A DNA stretch of 64,000 bases from the NCBI GenBank assembly GCA_963594655.1, contig CAVBFD010000006.1:1-64000 (forward strand), written 5' to 3'. Position numbers and translations under genes: made by a program. Source of the stretch: Colivivens sp963594655 (GTDB lineage Bacteria > Bacteroidota > Bacteroidia > Bacteroidales > Bacteroidaceae). Shown piece by piece: positions 8,781 to 17,480 of this stretch (the first letter of the stretch is position 1; each line of letters begins with the position of its first letter). The notes below the pieces were generated by a model. That model had not been told where the DNA came from, searched no databases, and saw only the letters and a list, made by a program, of their open reading frames with translations.

Positions 8781-9156
8781 GAAAGCAGTCGGACGGTCTG
8801 TCGCTGCCTGTTCCACACGGGACCGGCAGAGGAAAGTCCGGGCAGCGCAGGGCATTCCACTTCCTAATGTAGAAGCAATCCGCGAGGGTTGAGTAACGCA
8901 GAAGAAAACAACCGCCCGCAAGGGTAAGGGTGAGAAGGTGGGGCAAGAGCCCACCAGCGGTATGGAGACATCACCGGCTGTGCGTCTTGGATGCTGCAAG
9001 TTCATGTATAGTAGCGCTTGAGGGTTGCCCGCCCGAGCTACAGGGTAGAACGCGAACCGCAAGGTTGAGTCGTACGGCGACGTCCGACCAAGATAAATGA
9101 CAGACGGCAGGTCGCAAGACCGGCTACAGAACCCGGCTTACAGGCTGACTGCTTTC
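8781..9156 (+). ncRNA. rnpB: RNase P RNA (class A)
   Basis: This is the catalytic RNA of ribonuclease P, which matures tRNA 5' ends. The 5' end GAAAGCAGTC (8781-8790) pairs perfectly with GACTGCTTTC (9147-9156) to form P1. The universal 5' core GAGGAAAGTCCGGGC is at about 8830-8844, and the 3' core ACAGAACCCGGCTTACAG is at about 9126-9143. AGGGTAGAACGC-like and CGACGTCCG segments lie between. A T-run after P1 (9157-9162) may aid termination. The length of about 376 nucleotides is normal. Confidence 0.96.
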
Positions 9157-9350
9157 CTTTTTATGTTAAACAAGACACGAACAATTTTTTCAAACATAAA
9201 CACAGCAAGCAAGCTACTGTTAATAATTCGAGTATTCCACATTCGGCGATTAAACGCAAGTGGCCGTAGTGTGTCACAGAAGAGTCTGTACGCCTTTTAT
9301 GGCGGCATGACGGTTCAATCAGAAAAGACAAACACATTGTACAACTCAAT

Positions 9351-10688
9351 ATGAAAAAAACATTCTTAATCTTCCTCGGGGGCTGCATGGCAAGTGCCTG
9401 TGCGTTCGCACAGAAAACATGGACCCTGCAGGATTGTATCAGTTATGCTTTGGACAACAACATTCAGATAAACCAAAGCAGAATCACCACAGCGCAGAAC
9501 CAACTTGACGTGACCCAATCGAAAGCGTCCCTGTTTCCCTCGCTCTCGTTCAGCACCAACCAGAACGGGTCATGGCGACCGTTCAGTGAGTCTACCGTGA
9601 ACCTCTCCAACGGAACGATGACCACGACCCGCAACACGACCAGTTACAACGGCAGTTACGGACTCAACGCAAGTATGACTCTCTGGAACGGAGGGCGCAA
9701 CACCAAGAACATCAAAAAGAACGAGATGACCCGCGACATGTCGGAACTGGACGTGAAGAAGAACGAGAACTCCATACAGGAGCAGATAACACAACTGTAC
9801 GTGCAGATTCTGTACCAGACTGAGGCGGTGGCGGTGAACAAGGAACTGCTGAAGGGGTCGGAACTGCAACGTGACCGCGCCAAGGAGATGGTGGAAGTGG
9901 GAAGTCTCGCCAAAGTGGACCTCGCCCAACTGGAGGCGCAGGTGTCACAGGACATGTATAATGTGGTGAACTCGCAGTCGCAGTTGGAGAACTACAAACT
10001 GCAACTCAAGCAACTGCTGGAGATTGTGGGGCCGGAGGACTTCAATGTGGCTACTGCCAACGTGACCGACAAGGAGGTGCTGACCACCATACCCGACCGG
10101 GTGGACGTGTACAACACCGCCCTGACACTCAGACCTGAGATTGCCAGCAGCCGACTGAACATCGAGTCGAGCGCACTGGCGGTGGACATCGCCAAAGCCG
10201 GCTACCTGCCCACCATCAGTCTCAACGCCAGCGTCGGCACGAACAACTCCAGTGGCATCGAGACAACATTCTTCAAGCAGATAAAGACCAACATGAGCAA
10301 CTCGCTCGGCATATCAGTGTCAGTCCCCATCTTCGACCAGAAGTCCAACCTGACCAGTATCAGGAAAGCCAAACTGGCGTACGCCAACAGCAACCTGCAG
10401 TTGAAGGACGCGGAGAAGACCCTGTACAGCAACATAGAGAACTTCTGGTTGAACGCCACCACATCGCAGCAGCAGTACATCTACGCCAAGTCCAATGTGG
10501 AGAGTATGCAGGAGAGCTACGACCTTGTGAGCGAGCAGTTCCGTCTTGGACTGAAGAACGTGGTGGAACTGACCACAGGAAAGAACAACCTGCTGCAGGC
10601 AGAGCAACAGCTGCTGCAGTCCAAATACAACACGCTGTACAACATAGCGATGTTGGAATTCTACAGAGGCAACAACATCAAACTGTAA
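9351..10688 (+). CDS. tolC: TolC-family outer-membrane efflux protein
   Basis: This is the outer-membrane exit duct of a tripartite efflux or secretion pump. It has 445 residues. A signal peptide (1-21, ending near CAFAQ) is followed by two repeated long alpha-helical and beta segments typical of the outer membrane efflux protein domain, beginning WTLQDCISYALDNNIQI. The second half opens with a similar TLRPEIASSRLNIE segment. It is the first gene of the operon with macA (22-base gap) and the macB-like genes. No clear -7 box is visible in the 190 bases after rnpB. Confidence 0.9.
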   Translation: MKKTFLIFLGGCMASACAFAQKTWTLQDCISYALDNNIQINQSRITTAQNQLDVTQSKASLFPSLSFSTNQNGSWRPFSESTVNLSNGTMTTTRNTTSYNGSYGLNASMTLWNGGRNTKNIKKNEMTRDMSELDVKKNENSIQEQITQLYVQILYQTEAVAVNKELLKGSELQRDRAKEMVEVGSLAKVDLAQLEAQVSQDMYNVVNSQSQLENYKLQLKQLLEIVGPEDFNVATANVTDKEVLTTIPDRVDVYNTALTLRPEIASSRLNIESSALAVDIAKAGYLPTISLNASVGTNNSSGIETTFFKQIKTNMSNSLGISVSVPIFDQKSNLTSIRKAKLAYANSNLQLKDAEKTLYSNIENFWLNATTSQQQYIYAKSNVESMQESYDLVSEQFRLGLKNVVELTTGKNNLLQAEQQLLQSKYNTLYNIAMLEFYRGNNIKL

Positions 10689-10710
10689 CACAAAAACAAA
10701 GAAACGAAAT

Positions 10711-11901
10711 ATGAACAAGAGTATTTTTAAGTTAGGCGCAACGCTTACACTGATAACAATGACCTTCATCGCCTGCTCAGAGAGCGCGGACGTGACGTAC
10801 AAGACTGAAGCCGTGTCAAAGCAAGACCTGTCCACCAGCATCACAGCCACAGGTTCCATCGAGCCGGTGACACAAGTGGAGGTGGGAACACAGGTGTCCG
10901 GTATCATCGACAAGATATACGTGGACTACAACAGTGTGGTACACAAGGGCGACATCATCGCGGAGCTTGACAAGACCAACCTGACAAGTGAACTGGCTTC
11001 TGCCAAGAGCAATCTGGCGAACTACCAGAGCAACCTCAACTACCAGACAGCCAACTACAACCGCTACAAGACCCTGTACAACAAAGGACTGGTAAGCGCG
11101 AACGACTATGAGAACGCGCGCCTCTCGTACGAACAGGCCCTGCAGCAGGTGGCAGTGCAGCAACAGAACGTGCAGAAGGCGCAGACCAACCTCGGCTACG
11201 CCACCATCACGTCACCGATTGACGGAGTGGTACTCTCACGTGAGGTGGAAGAGGGACAGACCGTGGCCTCAGCGATGACCACCCCTACCCTCTTCATCAT
11301 CGCACAGGACCTCACCGACATGCGTGTCATCGCCGACATCGACGAGGCTGACATAGGCGGTGTGCAGGAAGGACAGAGGGTCAGTTTCACTGTTGACGCA
11401 TACCCGGAGGACGTGTTCGAGGGAAGAGTGACACAGGTGCGCCAGAATGCCACAACAGAGAGCAATGTAGTGACATACGAGGTGGTCATCTCCGCACGCA
11501 ACGACGACCTTAAACTGAAGCCGGGCCTGACCGCCAATGTTACCATTTATGTGATGGAACTGCACGACGTGCTGTCAGTACCGTCAAAGGCACTCCGCTT
11601 CACACCGAACGAACTGTTGTTGAAGGACGACGAGAAGGTGGTGGACTGCGATGGAGAGAACAAGGTATGGGTGCGCGAGGGCAACACCTTCAAGGCCATA
11701 GCTGTGGAGATTGGCAACACCAACGGCACATACACTGAGATAAAGTCAGGTCTCAAGGAAGGGACTGAGGTCATCACTGAGTTCGAACTCAACGAGGTGA
11801 AGGAAGAGGAGACAACGGCAAGCAACCCGTTCATGCCGGGACCAAGGAACAACAACAAAAACCAGAAGTCCGGCAACGGTTCAAACGGCGGTAAAAAGTA
11901 A
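10711..11901 (+). CDS. macA: Periplasmic adaptor (MacA/HlyD family) of ABC efflux pump
   Basis: This membrane-fusion protein links the MacB-type transporter to TolC across the periplasm. It has 396 residues. The N-terminus has a lipobox-like end (FIAC, Cys22), so it is probably a lipoprotein anchored in the inner membrane. Next come a biotinyl-lipoyl-like half (SIEPVTQVEVGTQVSG), a coiled-coil hairpin (about 90-150, rich in N, Q, L and A), the second lipoyl half, and beta-barrel domains. The C-terminus is a low-complexity N/G/K-rich tail. Its TAA stop overlaps the ATG of the ATPase by one base. Drugs, peptides or other exported molecules cannot be distinguished from sequence. Confidence 0.9.
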   Translation: MNKSIFKLGATLTLITMTFIACSESADVTYKTEAVSKQDLSTSITATGSIEPVTQVEVGTQVSGIIDKIYVDYNSVVHKGDIIAELDKTNLTSELASAKSNLANYQSNLNYQTANYNRYKTLYNKGLVSANDYENARLSYEQALQQVAVQQQNVQKAQTNLGYATITSPIDGVVLSREVEEGQTVASAMTTPTLFIIAQDLTDMRVIADIDEADIGGVQEGQRVSFTVDAYPEDVFEGRVTQVRQNATTESNVVTYEVVISARNDDLKLKPGLTANVTIYVMELHDVLSVPSKALRFTPNELLLKDDEKVVDCDGENKVWVREGNTFKAIAVEIGNTNGTYTEIKSGLKEGTEVITEFELNEVKEEETTASNPFMPGPRNNNKNQKSGNGSNGGKK

Positions 11902-12665
11902 TGGCGATGGAAGTGAACAAAGATAAGGTAGTAATAGAACTCCAAAACGTAAAACGCCACTTTCAGGTCGGCAACGAGACCGTGAAAGCCCTGCGCGGCA
12001 TATCGTTCAAGATATACGAAGGCGAGTTCGTTACCATCCAAGGCACATCAGGATCGGGCAAGTCCACCTTGCTCAACCAACTGGGATGTCTTGACACTCC
12101 GACCTCCGGCGAGTACTTCCTCGACGGAGTTCCAGTGCGGAAGATGTCGAAGAACCAGCGGGCGCACCTGCGCAACAAGAAAATCGGGTTCATATTCCAG
12201 AACTACAACCTCCTGCCCAACACCTCTGCGGTGGAGAACGTGGAACTGCCGCTTATGTACAACAATAAGTTCAGTGCCAAGCAAAGGCGAGAGGCCGCAG
12301 TCAAGGCACTGGAGGCAGTGGGACTGGGCGACCGCCTTTACCATAAGTCCAACCAGATGTCGGGTGGACAGATGCAGAGGGTGGCCATCGCGCGCGCCTT
12401 GGTCAACGACCCTGCCGTACTGTTGGCGGACGAGGCTACGGGAAACCTGGACACGCGCACCTCGTTCGAGATGCTGGTGCTTTTCCAACAACTCTACAAG
12501 CAAGGCCACACGATTATCTTCGTGACACACAACCCGGAGATTGCGGAGTATGCGTCACGCAACATCAACCTGCGGGACGGCAAGATACGTGAGGATACCG
12601 TCAACACCAACATCAAATCAGCAGCTGAGACACTCGCCTCACTGCCTAAACCACAAGACGACTGA
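11901..12665 (+). CDS. ABC transporter ATP-binding protein (MacB/LolD type)
   Basis: This ATPase powers the MacB-like permease encoded next. It has 254 residues with Walker A GTSGSGKST (about 50-58), Q-loop, signature MSGGQMQRVAIARAL, Walker B VLLADEATGNLD and the H-loop FVTHNPE. In this operon the ATPase and permease are separate proteins, whereas Escherichia coli MacB is a single fused chain. The start codon overlaps the macA stop and the permease starts 2 bases after its stop, so coupled translation is likely. Confidence 0.92.
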   Translation: MAMEVNKDKVVIELQNVKRHFQVGNETVKALRGISFKIYEGEFVTIQGTSGSGKSTLLNQLGCLDTPTSGEYFLDGVPVRKMSKNQRAHLRNKKIGFIFQNYNLLPNTSAVENVELPLMYNNKFSAKQRREAAVKALEAVGLGDRLYHKSNQMSGGQMQRVAIARALVNDPAVLLADEATGNLDTRTSFEMLVLFQQLYKQGHTIIFVTHNPEIAEYASRNINLRDGKIREDTVNTNIKSAAETLASLPKPQDD

Positions 12666-12667
12666 CT

Positions 12668-13888
12668 ATGAACGTTCTGAATTTGATAAAAGTGTCACTG
12701 AAGGCAGTGGCAAGCAACAAGATGAGGTCTTTCCTCAGTATGCTCGGCATCATCATCGGTGTGGCTGCCGTCATAGCCATGATGAGTATCGGACAGGGTT
12801 CCAAGGAAAGTATCAGAAAGGAACTCTCGACCATGGGAACCAACCTGCTGACCGTGCGTCCCGGAGCGGAGCGTCGTGGAGGAGTACGTCTTGACCCATC
12901 GGAGATGCAGACCCTCAAGATGGCGGATTACGAGGCTATCATGGCTGAGAAGAAGTATGTGACCAACGTGTCACCGGAAGTGACCGCGAGCGGCCAGGTG
13001 GTATACGGCAACAGCAACACCCAGACTACCATTTACGGTGAGACTCCCGAGTACCTTGACATCAAGCAATGGGTGATTGAACAGGGCGACTGCTTCACCG
13101 AGGAGGACATAAAGAAATCGGCGAAGGTGTGCGTGGTGGGCAAGACCATCGTGGACGAGCTGTTCGGTGAGGGAGCTGACGTGATAGGCAAGAACATTCG
13201 GTTCAAGTCCATCCCCATGAAGATAGTGGGCGTACTGAAGTCGAAGGGCTACAACAACTGGGGTATGGACCAGGACAATGTAATCATCGCGCCCTACACC
13301 TGCGTGATGAAGCGTATAGCCGCCCAGACCTACTTCTCCTCTATCGTCTGCTCTGCCATCACTGAGGAACTGTCGGACAACGCGATAGAGGAACTGACAC
13401 AGATTCTCCGCCGCAACCATAAGATTAAAGACGGTGACGATGATGACTTCACCATACGGTCACAGGCAGAGATGATGGAAACCATGTCCAGCACTATGGA
13501 CACTGTGACCCTCATCCTCGGTATCGCCGCAGGCTTCTCGCTCCTCATCGCCGGCATCGGTATCATGAACATCATGTTGGTGTCTGTCACCGAGCGCACC
13601 AAGGAGATAGGACTGCGTATGGCTGTCGGAGCTACTGGCTTCGTGATAAGCGTGCAGTTCCTCATCGAGTCCATCATCATCAGTGTCACTGGAGGTGTCT
13701 TCGGTGTCCTGCTCGGTGTGGGTGCATCCGAATGGGTACTCCCACTTTTCGGAATGCCAAGCAGTGTGCCTTCATGGTCCATATTCCTGTCGTTCGGAGT
13801 ATGTGTAGTCATTGGAGTGCTGTTCGGTTATATCCCTGCGAACAAAGCGGCCAACATGGACCCGATTGAGGCTATAAGGCATGAGTGA
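12668..13888 (+). CDS. ABC transporter permease (MacB/FtsX type)
   Basis: This inner-membrane subunit has 406 residues. One N-terminal TM helix (about 20-42) follows the conserved KAVASNKMRSFLSMLGIIIG. A large periplasmic MacB-PCD-like domain follows (about 50-270), then three C-terminal TM helices forming the FtsX domain (ITERTKEIGLR-like VTERTKEIGLRMAVGA, about 310-325). This is the mechanotransmission layout of MacB. It is the last gene of the efflux operon; a strong bidirectional terminator follows at 13946-13981. Confidence 0.92.
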   Translation: MNVLNLIKVSLKAVASNKMRSFLSMLGIIIGVAAVIAMMSIGQGSKESIRKELSTMGTNLLTVRPGAERRGGVRLDPSEMQTLKMADYEAIMAEKKYVTNVSPEVTASGQVVYGNSNTQTTIYGETPEYLDIKQWVIEQGDCFTEEDIKKSAKVCVVGKTIVDELFGEGADVIGKNIRFKSIPMKIVGVLKSKGYNNWGMDQDNVIIAPYTCVMKRIAAQTYFSSIVCSAITEELSDNAIEELTQILRRNHKIKDGDDDDFTIRSQAEMMETMSSTMDTVTLILGIAAGFSLLIAGIGIMNIMLVSVTERTKEIGLRMAVGATGFVISVQFLIESIIISVTGGVFGVLLGVGASEWVLPLFGMPSSVPSWSIFLSFGVCVVIGVLFGYIPANKAANMDPIEAIRHE

Positions 13889-13945
13889 ACGGAACGGTCG
13901 TCACGACCGTCCGTCCATTCAAGGATGAAACCAGTAGGCATCAAA

Positions 13946-13981
13946 AAAAAGGTGTATCCGCTTTGGCGGATACACCTTTTT
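13946..13981. terminator. Bidirectional intrinsic terminator, macB permease / ilvC
   Basis: GGTGTATCCGC (13951-13961) and GCGGATACACC (13966-13976) form a perfect 11-bp stem with a 4-base loop. It is flanked by an A-run (13943-13950) and a T-run (13977-13981). It can stop transcription from both convergent operons. Confidence 0.95.
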
Positions 13982-13999
13982 ATATATAGAAGAACGTTA

Positions 14000-15043
14000 T
14001 CAGTTGTTCTCAGGACGGAGCTGACGTACAACCTCAGCTGTGCGCCACATCTCAGAGTCGTGCATAGCGGCAAGTTCCTTCTCCAATCCCGCACGGTAGT
14101 CCGGCTTTGAGTTGGAGTCGATGGAAATCTGAGCCTCATTACCTGATTTTACAGAATCATAGAGCTGCTGCATAACCGGCTTGATGGCGTCGTGGAAACG
14201 CGGAGCCCAGTCGAGTGCGCCACGCTGTGCTGTAGTAGAGCAGTTAGCGTACATCCAGTCCATTCCCTTTGCTGCGAACAGCGGCATAAGAGACTGGGTA
14301 AGTTCCTCAACTGTCTCGTTGAATGCCTCAGATGGAGTGTGTCCGTTCTCACGGAGAGTCTCATACTGTGCTGAGAGGAGTCCCTGAATAGCGCCCATAA
14401 GAGAACCGCGCTCACCTGTAAGGTCTGATGTGGCCTCACGCTGGAATGTAGTCTCGAAGAGGTAACCGGAACCGATACCGATACCCAGAGCGAGAGTGCG
14501 GTCGAGAGCGTGACCGCTTGCGTCCTGGTATACAGCGTATGATGAGTTGATTCCGCGTCCTTCGAGGAACATGGAACGGAGTGAAGTACCAGATCCCTTT
14601 GGAGCTACCATGATCACGTCAACATCCTTTGGAGGAACACAGCCTGTACGGTCGCTCCATGTGATGGCGAAACCGTGAGAGAAATAAAGGGCCTTGCCCG
14701 GAGTGAGGTACTTCTTTACAGTAGGCCATACAGAGATTACAGCCGCGTCTGAAAGCAGACACATGATGATTGTACCTTTCTCAGCTGCCTCCTCGATAGA
14801 GAACAGGGTCTCGCCCGGAACCCATCCGTCAGCCTTTGCCTTCTCGAAAGTCTTGCCCTGACGCTGGCCCACGATTACATTGAAACCGTTGTCACGAAGG
14901 TTGCATGACTGACCGGGACCCTGCACTCCGTAACCGAGTACAGCGATGGTCTCGTTCTTCAATATCTCACGAGCTTTCTCAAGTGGAAACTCCTCACGGG
15001 TCATCACTTCTTCAATGACACCGCCAAAATTCATTTTTGCCAT
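14000..15043 (-). CDS. ilvC: Ketol-acid reductoisomerase
   Basis: This performs the second step of valine and isoleucine synthesis, converting acetolactate or acetohydroxybutyrate to the dihydroxy acid with NAD(P)H and Mg2+. It has 347 residues. The Rossmann motif VLGYGVQGPGQ (about 35-45) is followed by GQRQGKTFEKA in the cofactor-specificity loop, then the KARI C-terminal domain with LTGERGSLMGAI carrying metal-binding acidic residues. It is the last gene of the ilvD-B-N-C operon, 38 bases after ilvN. In Bacteroides relatives, as I recall, an acyl-ACP thioesterase gene sits between ilvN and ilvC; none is present here. Confidence 0.96.
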   Translation of the reverse strand: MAKMNFGGVIEEVMTREEFPLEKAREILKNETIAVLGYGVQGPGQSCNLRDNGFNVIVGQRQGKTFEKAKADGWVPGETLFSIEEAAEKGTIIMCLLSDAAVISVWPTVKKYLTPGKALYFSHGFAITWSDRTGCVPPKDVDVIMVAPKGSGTSLRSMFLEGRGINSSYAVYQDASGHALDRTLALGIGIGSGYLFETTFQREATSDLTGERGSLMGAIQGLLSAQYETLRENGHTPSEAFNETVEELTQSLMPLFAAKGMDWMYANCSTTAQRGALDWAPRFHDAIKPVMQQLYDSVKSGNEAQISIDSNSKPDYRAGLEKELAAMHDSEMWRTAEVVRQLRPENN

Positions 15044-15081
15044 AATAAAATCCTTTCTTTTATCTATAGTTGATTATATGA

Positions 15082-15696
15082 TTACTCTTTGTTTCTCATC
15101 TCCTCACGCAACGCCAGATAAGCGTCGAGCCGTTCCTCTGTACTCTTGGTGATACATATCCTGCCCGAACGGACGAACTGCAGCACCGCACCCTGTTCGT
15201 TCAGCGCGTTGTAGAGCGAGAGTATTTCCTTTGTCACACCTGTCTTCTCCGCTGTGGCATACACTGGGTTCACCTCCACGATATGGGCGTTGTGCAGACG
15301 TATGGTCTTCGACACGTCCTCGTTCTCCAACATCACCGGGGTCGAAATCTTCAGGAGTGAAGTCTCGATGATGAATATCTCATCATCCGTATAGTAGTTC
15401 GCCTGCAGCACATCCACCCGCTTCTCCATCTGTTTGGTCAGTTGGCGTGCCATACGATCTGAACAATAGCAGGTGACAGTAAACTTATGCACACCCTTGG
15501 TGCTGGAGGCACACACGTTTATTGTCTCGATATTTATCTGCCGGCGTGTGAAGATGGCGGATATCTGTGACAGCAGTCCCGGTGTGTTCTCCGAGTATAT
15601 GAGGATGGTGTACAGTCTGTCACACTGTGTCAAGTCCTTTTCTTCTATGTTCTTGCATTTACCGCAAACATTACAATCATTACTTTCCATGACCAT
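15082..15696 (-). CDS. ilvN: Acetolactate synthase small (regulatory) subunit
   Basis: This ACT-domain subunit activates the IlvB catalytic subunit and confers feedback control by branched-chain amino acids. It has 204 residues from the ATG at 15696, or 202 from the ATG at 15690. The ACT domain begins at RLYTILIYSENTPGLLSQISAIFTRR (split at about 28-53), followed by the C-terminal ALS_ss domain. Odd: the N-terminus before the ACT domain carries a Cys cluster (Cys8, Cys11, Cys14, Cys25) that looks like a small metal-binding knuckle and is not usual for IlvN. It lies between ilvB and ilvC with short gaps. Confidence 0.93.
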   Translation of the reverse strand: MVMESNDCNVCGKCKNIEEKDLTQCDRLYTILIYSENTPGLLSQISAIFTRRQINIETINVCASSTKGVHKFTVTCYCSDRMARQLTKQMEKRVDVLQANYYTDDEIFIIETSLLKISTPVMLENEDVSKTIRLHNAHIVEVNPVYATAEKTGVTKEILSLYNALNEQGAVLQFVRSGRICITKSTEERLDAYLALREEMRNKE

Positions 15697-15732
15697 TGAC
15701 TGTTTGTTATATGGATTATTGAGGGGTTTAAC

Positions 15733-17424
15733 TTATAGTTCAAGTATCATCTCGTTGACATTGGCTCCCGGAGGTGTCATCGGAAGTACGTTGTCCTCTT
15801 CCAGGACAGCGCACTGCAGGAGGTAAGGGCCGTCTGTAGCCAACATCTTCTCTATCGCACTGTCGATATGTTCCCTGTCGACCACCGTCTCAGCCGGTAT
15901 GCCGTATGCCTTGGCAATGAGTTCGTAGTCCGGGTTCATCATCGGAGTGAACGAATAGCGGTGGTTGAAGAACATGGCCTGCCACTGACGCACATTACCG
16001 AGGTAATTGTTGTTCAACAGGATAATCTTGACCGGCGCATGCTGCTCCATGATGGTTCCGAGTTCCTGAATGGTCATCTGCAGACCGCCGTCGCCCACGA
16101 ACAGGCACACCGTACGGTCGGGCGCGCCGAATGTCGATCCTATAGCTGCGGGAAGTCCGAATCCCATAGTGCCGCAACCGCCCGAAGTGACGACGCTGTG
16201 CGGTTTGGTAAACTTGAAGTACCTGCATCCGAACATCTGGTTCTGTCCCACGTCGGTCACGAGGACACCCTCGTTCTTGGTAGCCTCACTCACCTTATGT
16301 ATGACCTCAGCCATACGGAGCGGGCCTTCGGTCGGATAAACCGCCTTACTGATGACCTTCTCGTATTCTTTCTCCGCATAAGGCTTGAACGACTCAATCC
16401 ATTCCGTATGCTTGGTCTTGTGAACCCTCTTGGTCACCTCAGCCAGTGTGCATTTACAGTCGCCCAACACAGCCAGAGTGGTCTTCACGTTCTTGTCAAT
16501 CTCACTTGGGTCTATATCGAAATGGATTATCTTCGCCTGCTTGGCATAAGTGTTGATGTTGCCTGTTATACGGTCGTCGAAACGCATACCGACAGCAATG
16601 AGAAGGTCACACTCGTTGGTCTTGACGTTCGGACCGAGATTACCGTGCATACCCAACATTCCCACATTCAACGGATGGTTCGACGGAAGGTCGGACAGTC
16701 CGAGGAGAGTGCAACCGACAGGTATGTCCGCTTTCTCTATAAGGTCAAGGAGTTCCGCATGAGCGTTGCCCAGTTCCACTCCCTGTCCCGCGAGCAGCAG
16801 TGGCTTGTCGGAATGGTTGATGAGGTACGCCGCCTGTTCTATGGCATCGTTGTCCATCGTCGGCACCGGCTGGTAACTGCGTATGAAATGATCCTTGTGC
16901 GGCTCATAGTCCACCATAGCTGTCTGTGCGTTCTTGGCGAAGTCGAGTACCACCGGTCCCGGTCGTCCGCTGCGGGCGATATAGAACGCGCGGCTCACCG
17001 CCCAGGCGATGTCCTCGGCACGGCGAATCTGGTAACTCCACTTGGCGATAGGGTTGGTCACATTCACCACGTCCACCTCCTGAAACGCGTCTGTACCCAA
17101 CATGGAGGCACCCACTTGTCCGCAAATCACCACTATCGGAGTGGAGTCAATCATCGCGTCGGCAATGCCGGTGATTGTATTGGTGGCGCCGGGTCCACTG
17201 GTCACTATGGCGCATCCAACCTTACCGGACACACGCGCATAACCCTGCGCTGCATGAGCGGCACCCTGTTCGTGACGCACCAGTATGTGGTGCAGTCTGT
17301 CGGTATAATCATAAAGTGCGTCGTAGACGGGCATTATGGATCCGCCGGGATAACCGAACAGCGTGTCCACACCCTCATTGAGCAATGACTTCATCAAAGC
17401 CTCAGCACCTGTAATCCTTTCCAT
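15733..17424 (-). CDS. ilvB: Acetolactate synthase large (catalytic) subunit
   Basis: This ThDP enzyme makes acetolactate or acetohydroxybutyrate from pyruvate, the first common step of branched-chain amino acid synthesis. It has 563 residues from the ATG at 17424; a TTG 6 bases upstream is less likely. Motifs: FGYPGGSIMPVYDAL, the ThDP-activating Glu in HEQGAAHAAQGYAR, FDDR in the FAD-binding middle domain, and the ThDP/Mg2+ motif GDGGLQM followed by NNNYLG in the C-terminal domain. It sits between ilvD (56-base gap) and ilvN. Confidence 0.96.
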   Translation of the reverse strand: MERITGAEALMKSLLNEGVDTLFGYPGGSIMPVYDALYDYTDRLHHILVRHEQGAAHAAQGYARVSGKVGCAIVTSGPGATNTITGIADAMIDSTPIVVICGQVGASMLGTDAFQEVDVVNVTNPIAKWSYQIRRAEDIAWAVSRAFYIARSGRPGPVVLDFAKNAQTAMVDYEPHKDHFIRSYQPVPTMDNDAIEQAAYLINHSDKPLLLAGQGVELGNAHAELLDLIEKADIPVGCTLLGLSDLPSNHPLNVGMLGMHGNLGPNVKTNECDLLIAVGMRFDDRITGNINTYAKQAKIIHFDIDPSEIDKNVKTTLAVLGDCKCTLAEVTKRVHKTKHTEWIESFKPYAEKEYEKVISKAVYPTEGPLRMAEVIHKVSEATKNEGVLVTDVGQNQMFGCRYFKFTKPHSVVTSGGCGTMGFGLPAAIGSTFGAPDRTVCLFVGDGGLQMTIQELGTIMEQHAPVKIILLNNNYLGNVRQWQAMFFNHRYSFTPMMNPDYELIAKAYGIPAETVVDREHIDSAIEKMLATDGPYLLQCAVLEEDNVLPMTPPGANVNEMILEL

Positions 17425-17480
17425 TATCAAATAACACTTATTGTCTACCCCGGCAGTCTCGCCGCCGGACTGTAGTCTTC

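Noticed and set aside
15868..17388. 506-residue plus-strand ORF antisense to ilvB
   Set aside because: It mirrors a highly conserved gene in a high-GC region and its composition is His/Arg/Val-rich with no domain, as expected of a shadow frame.
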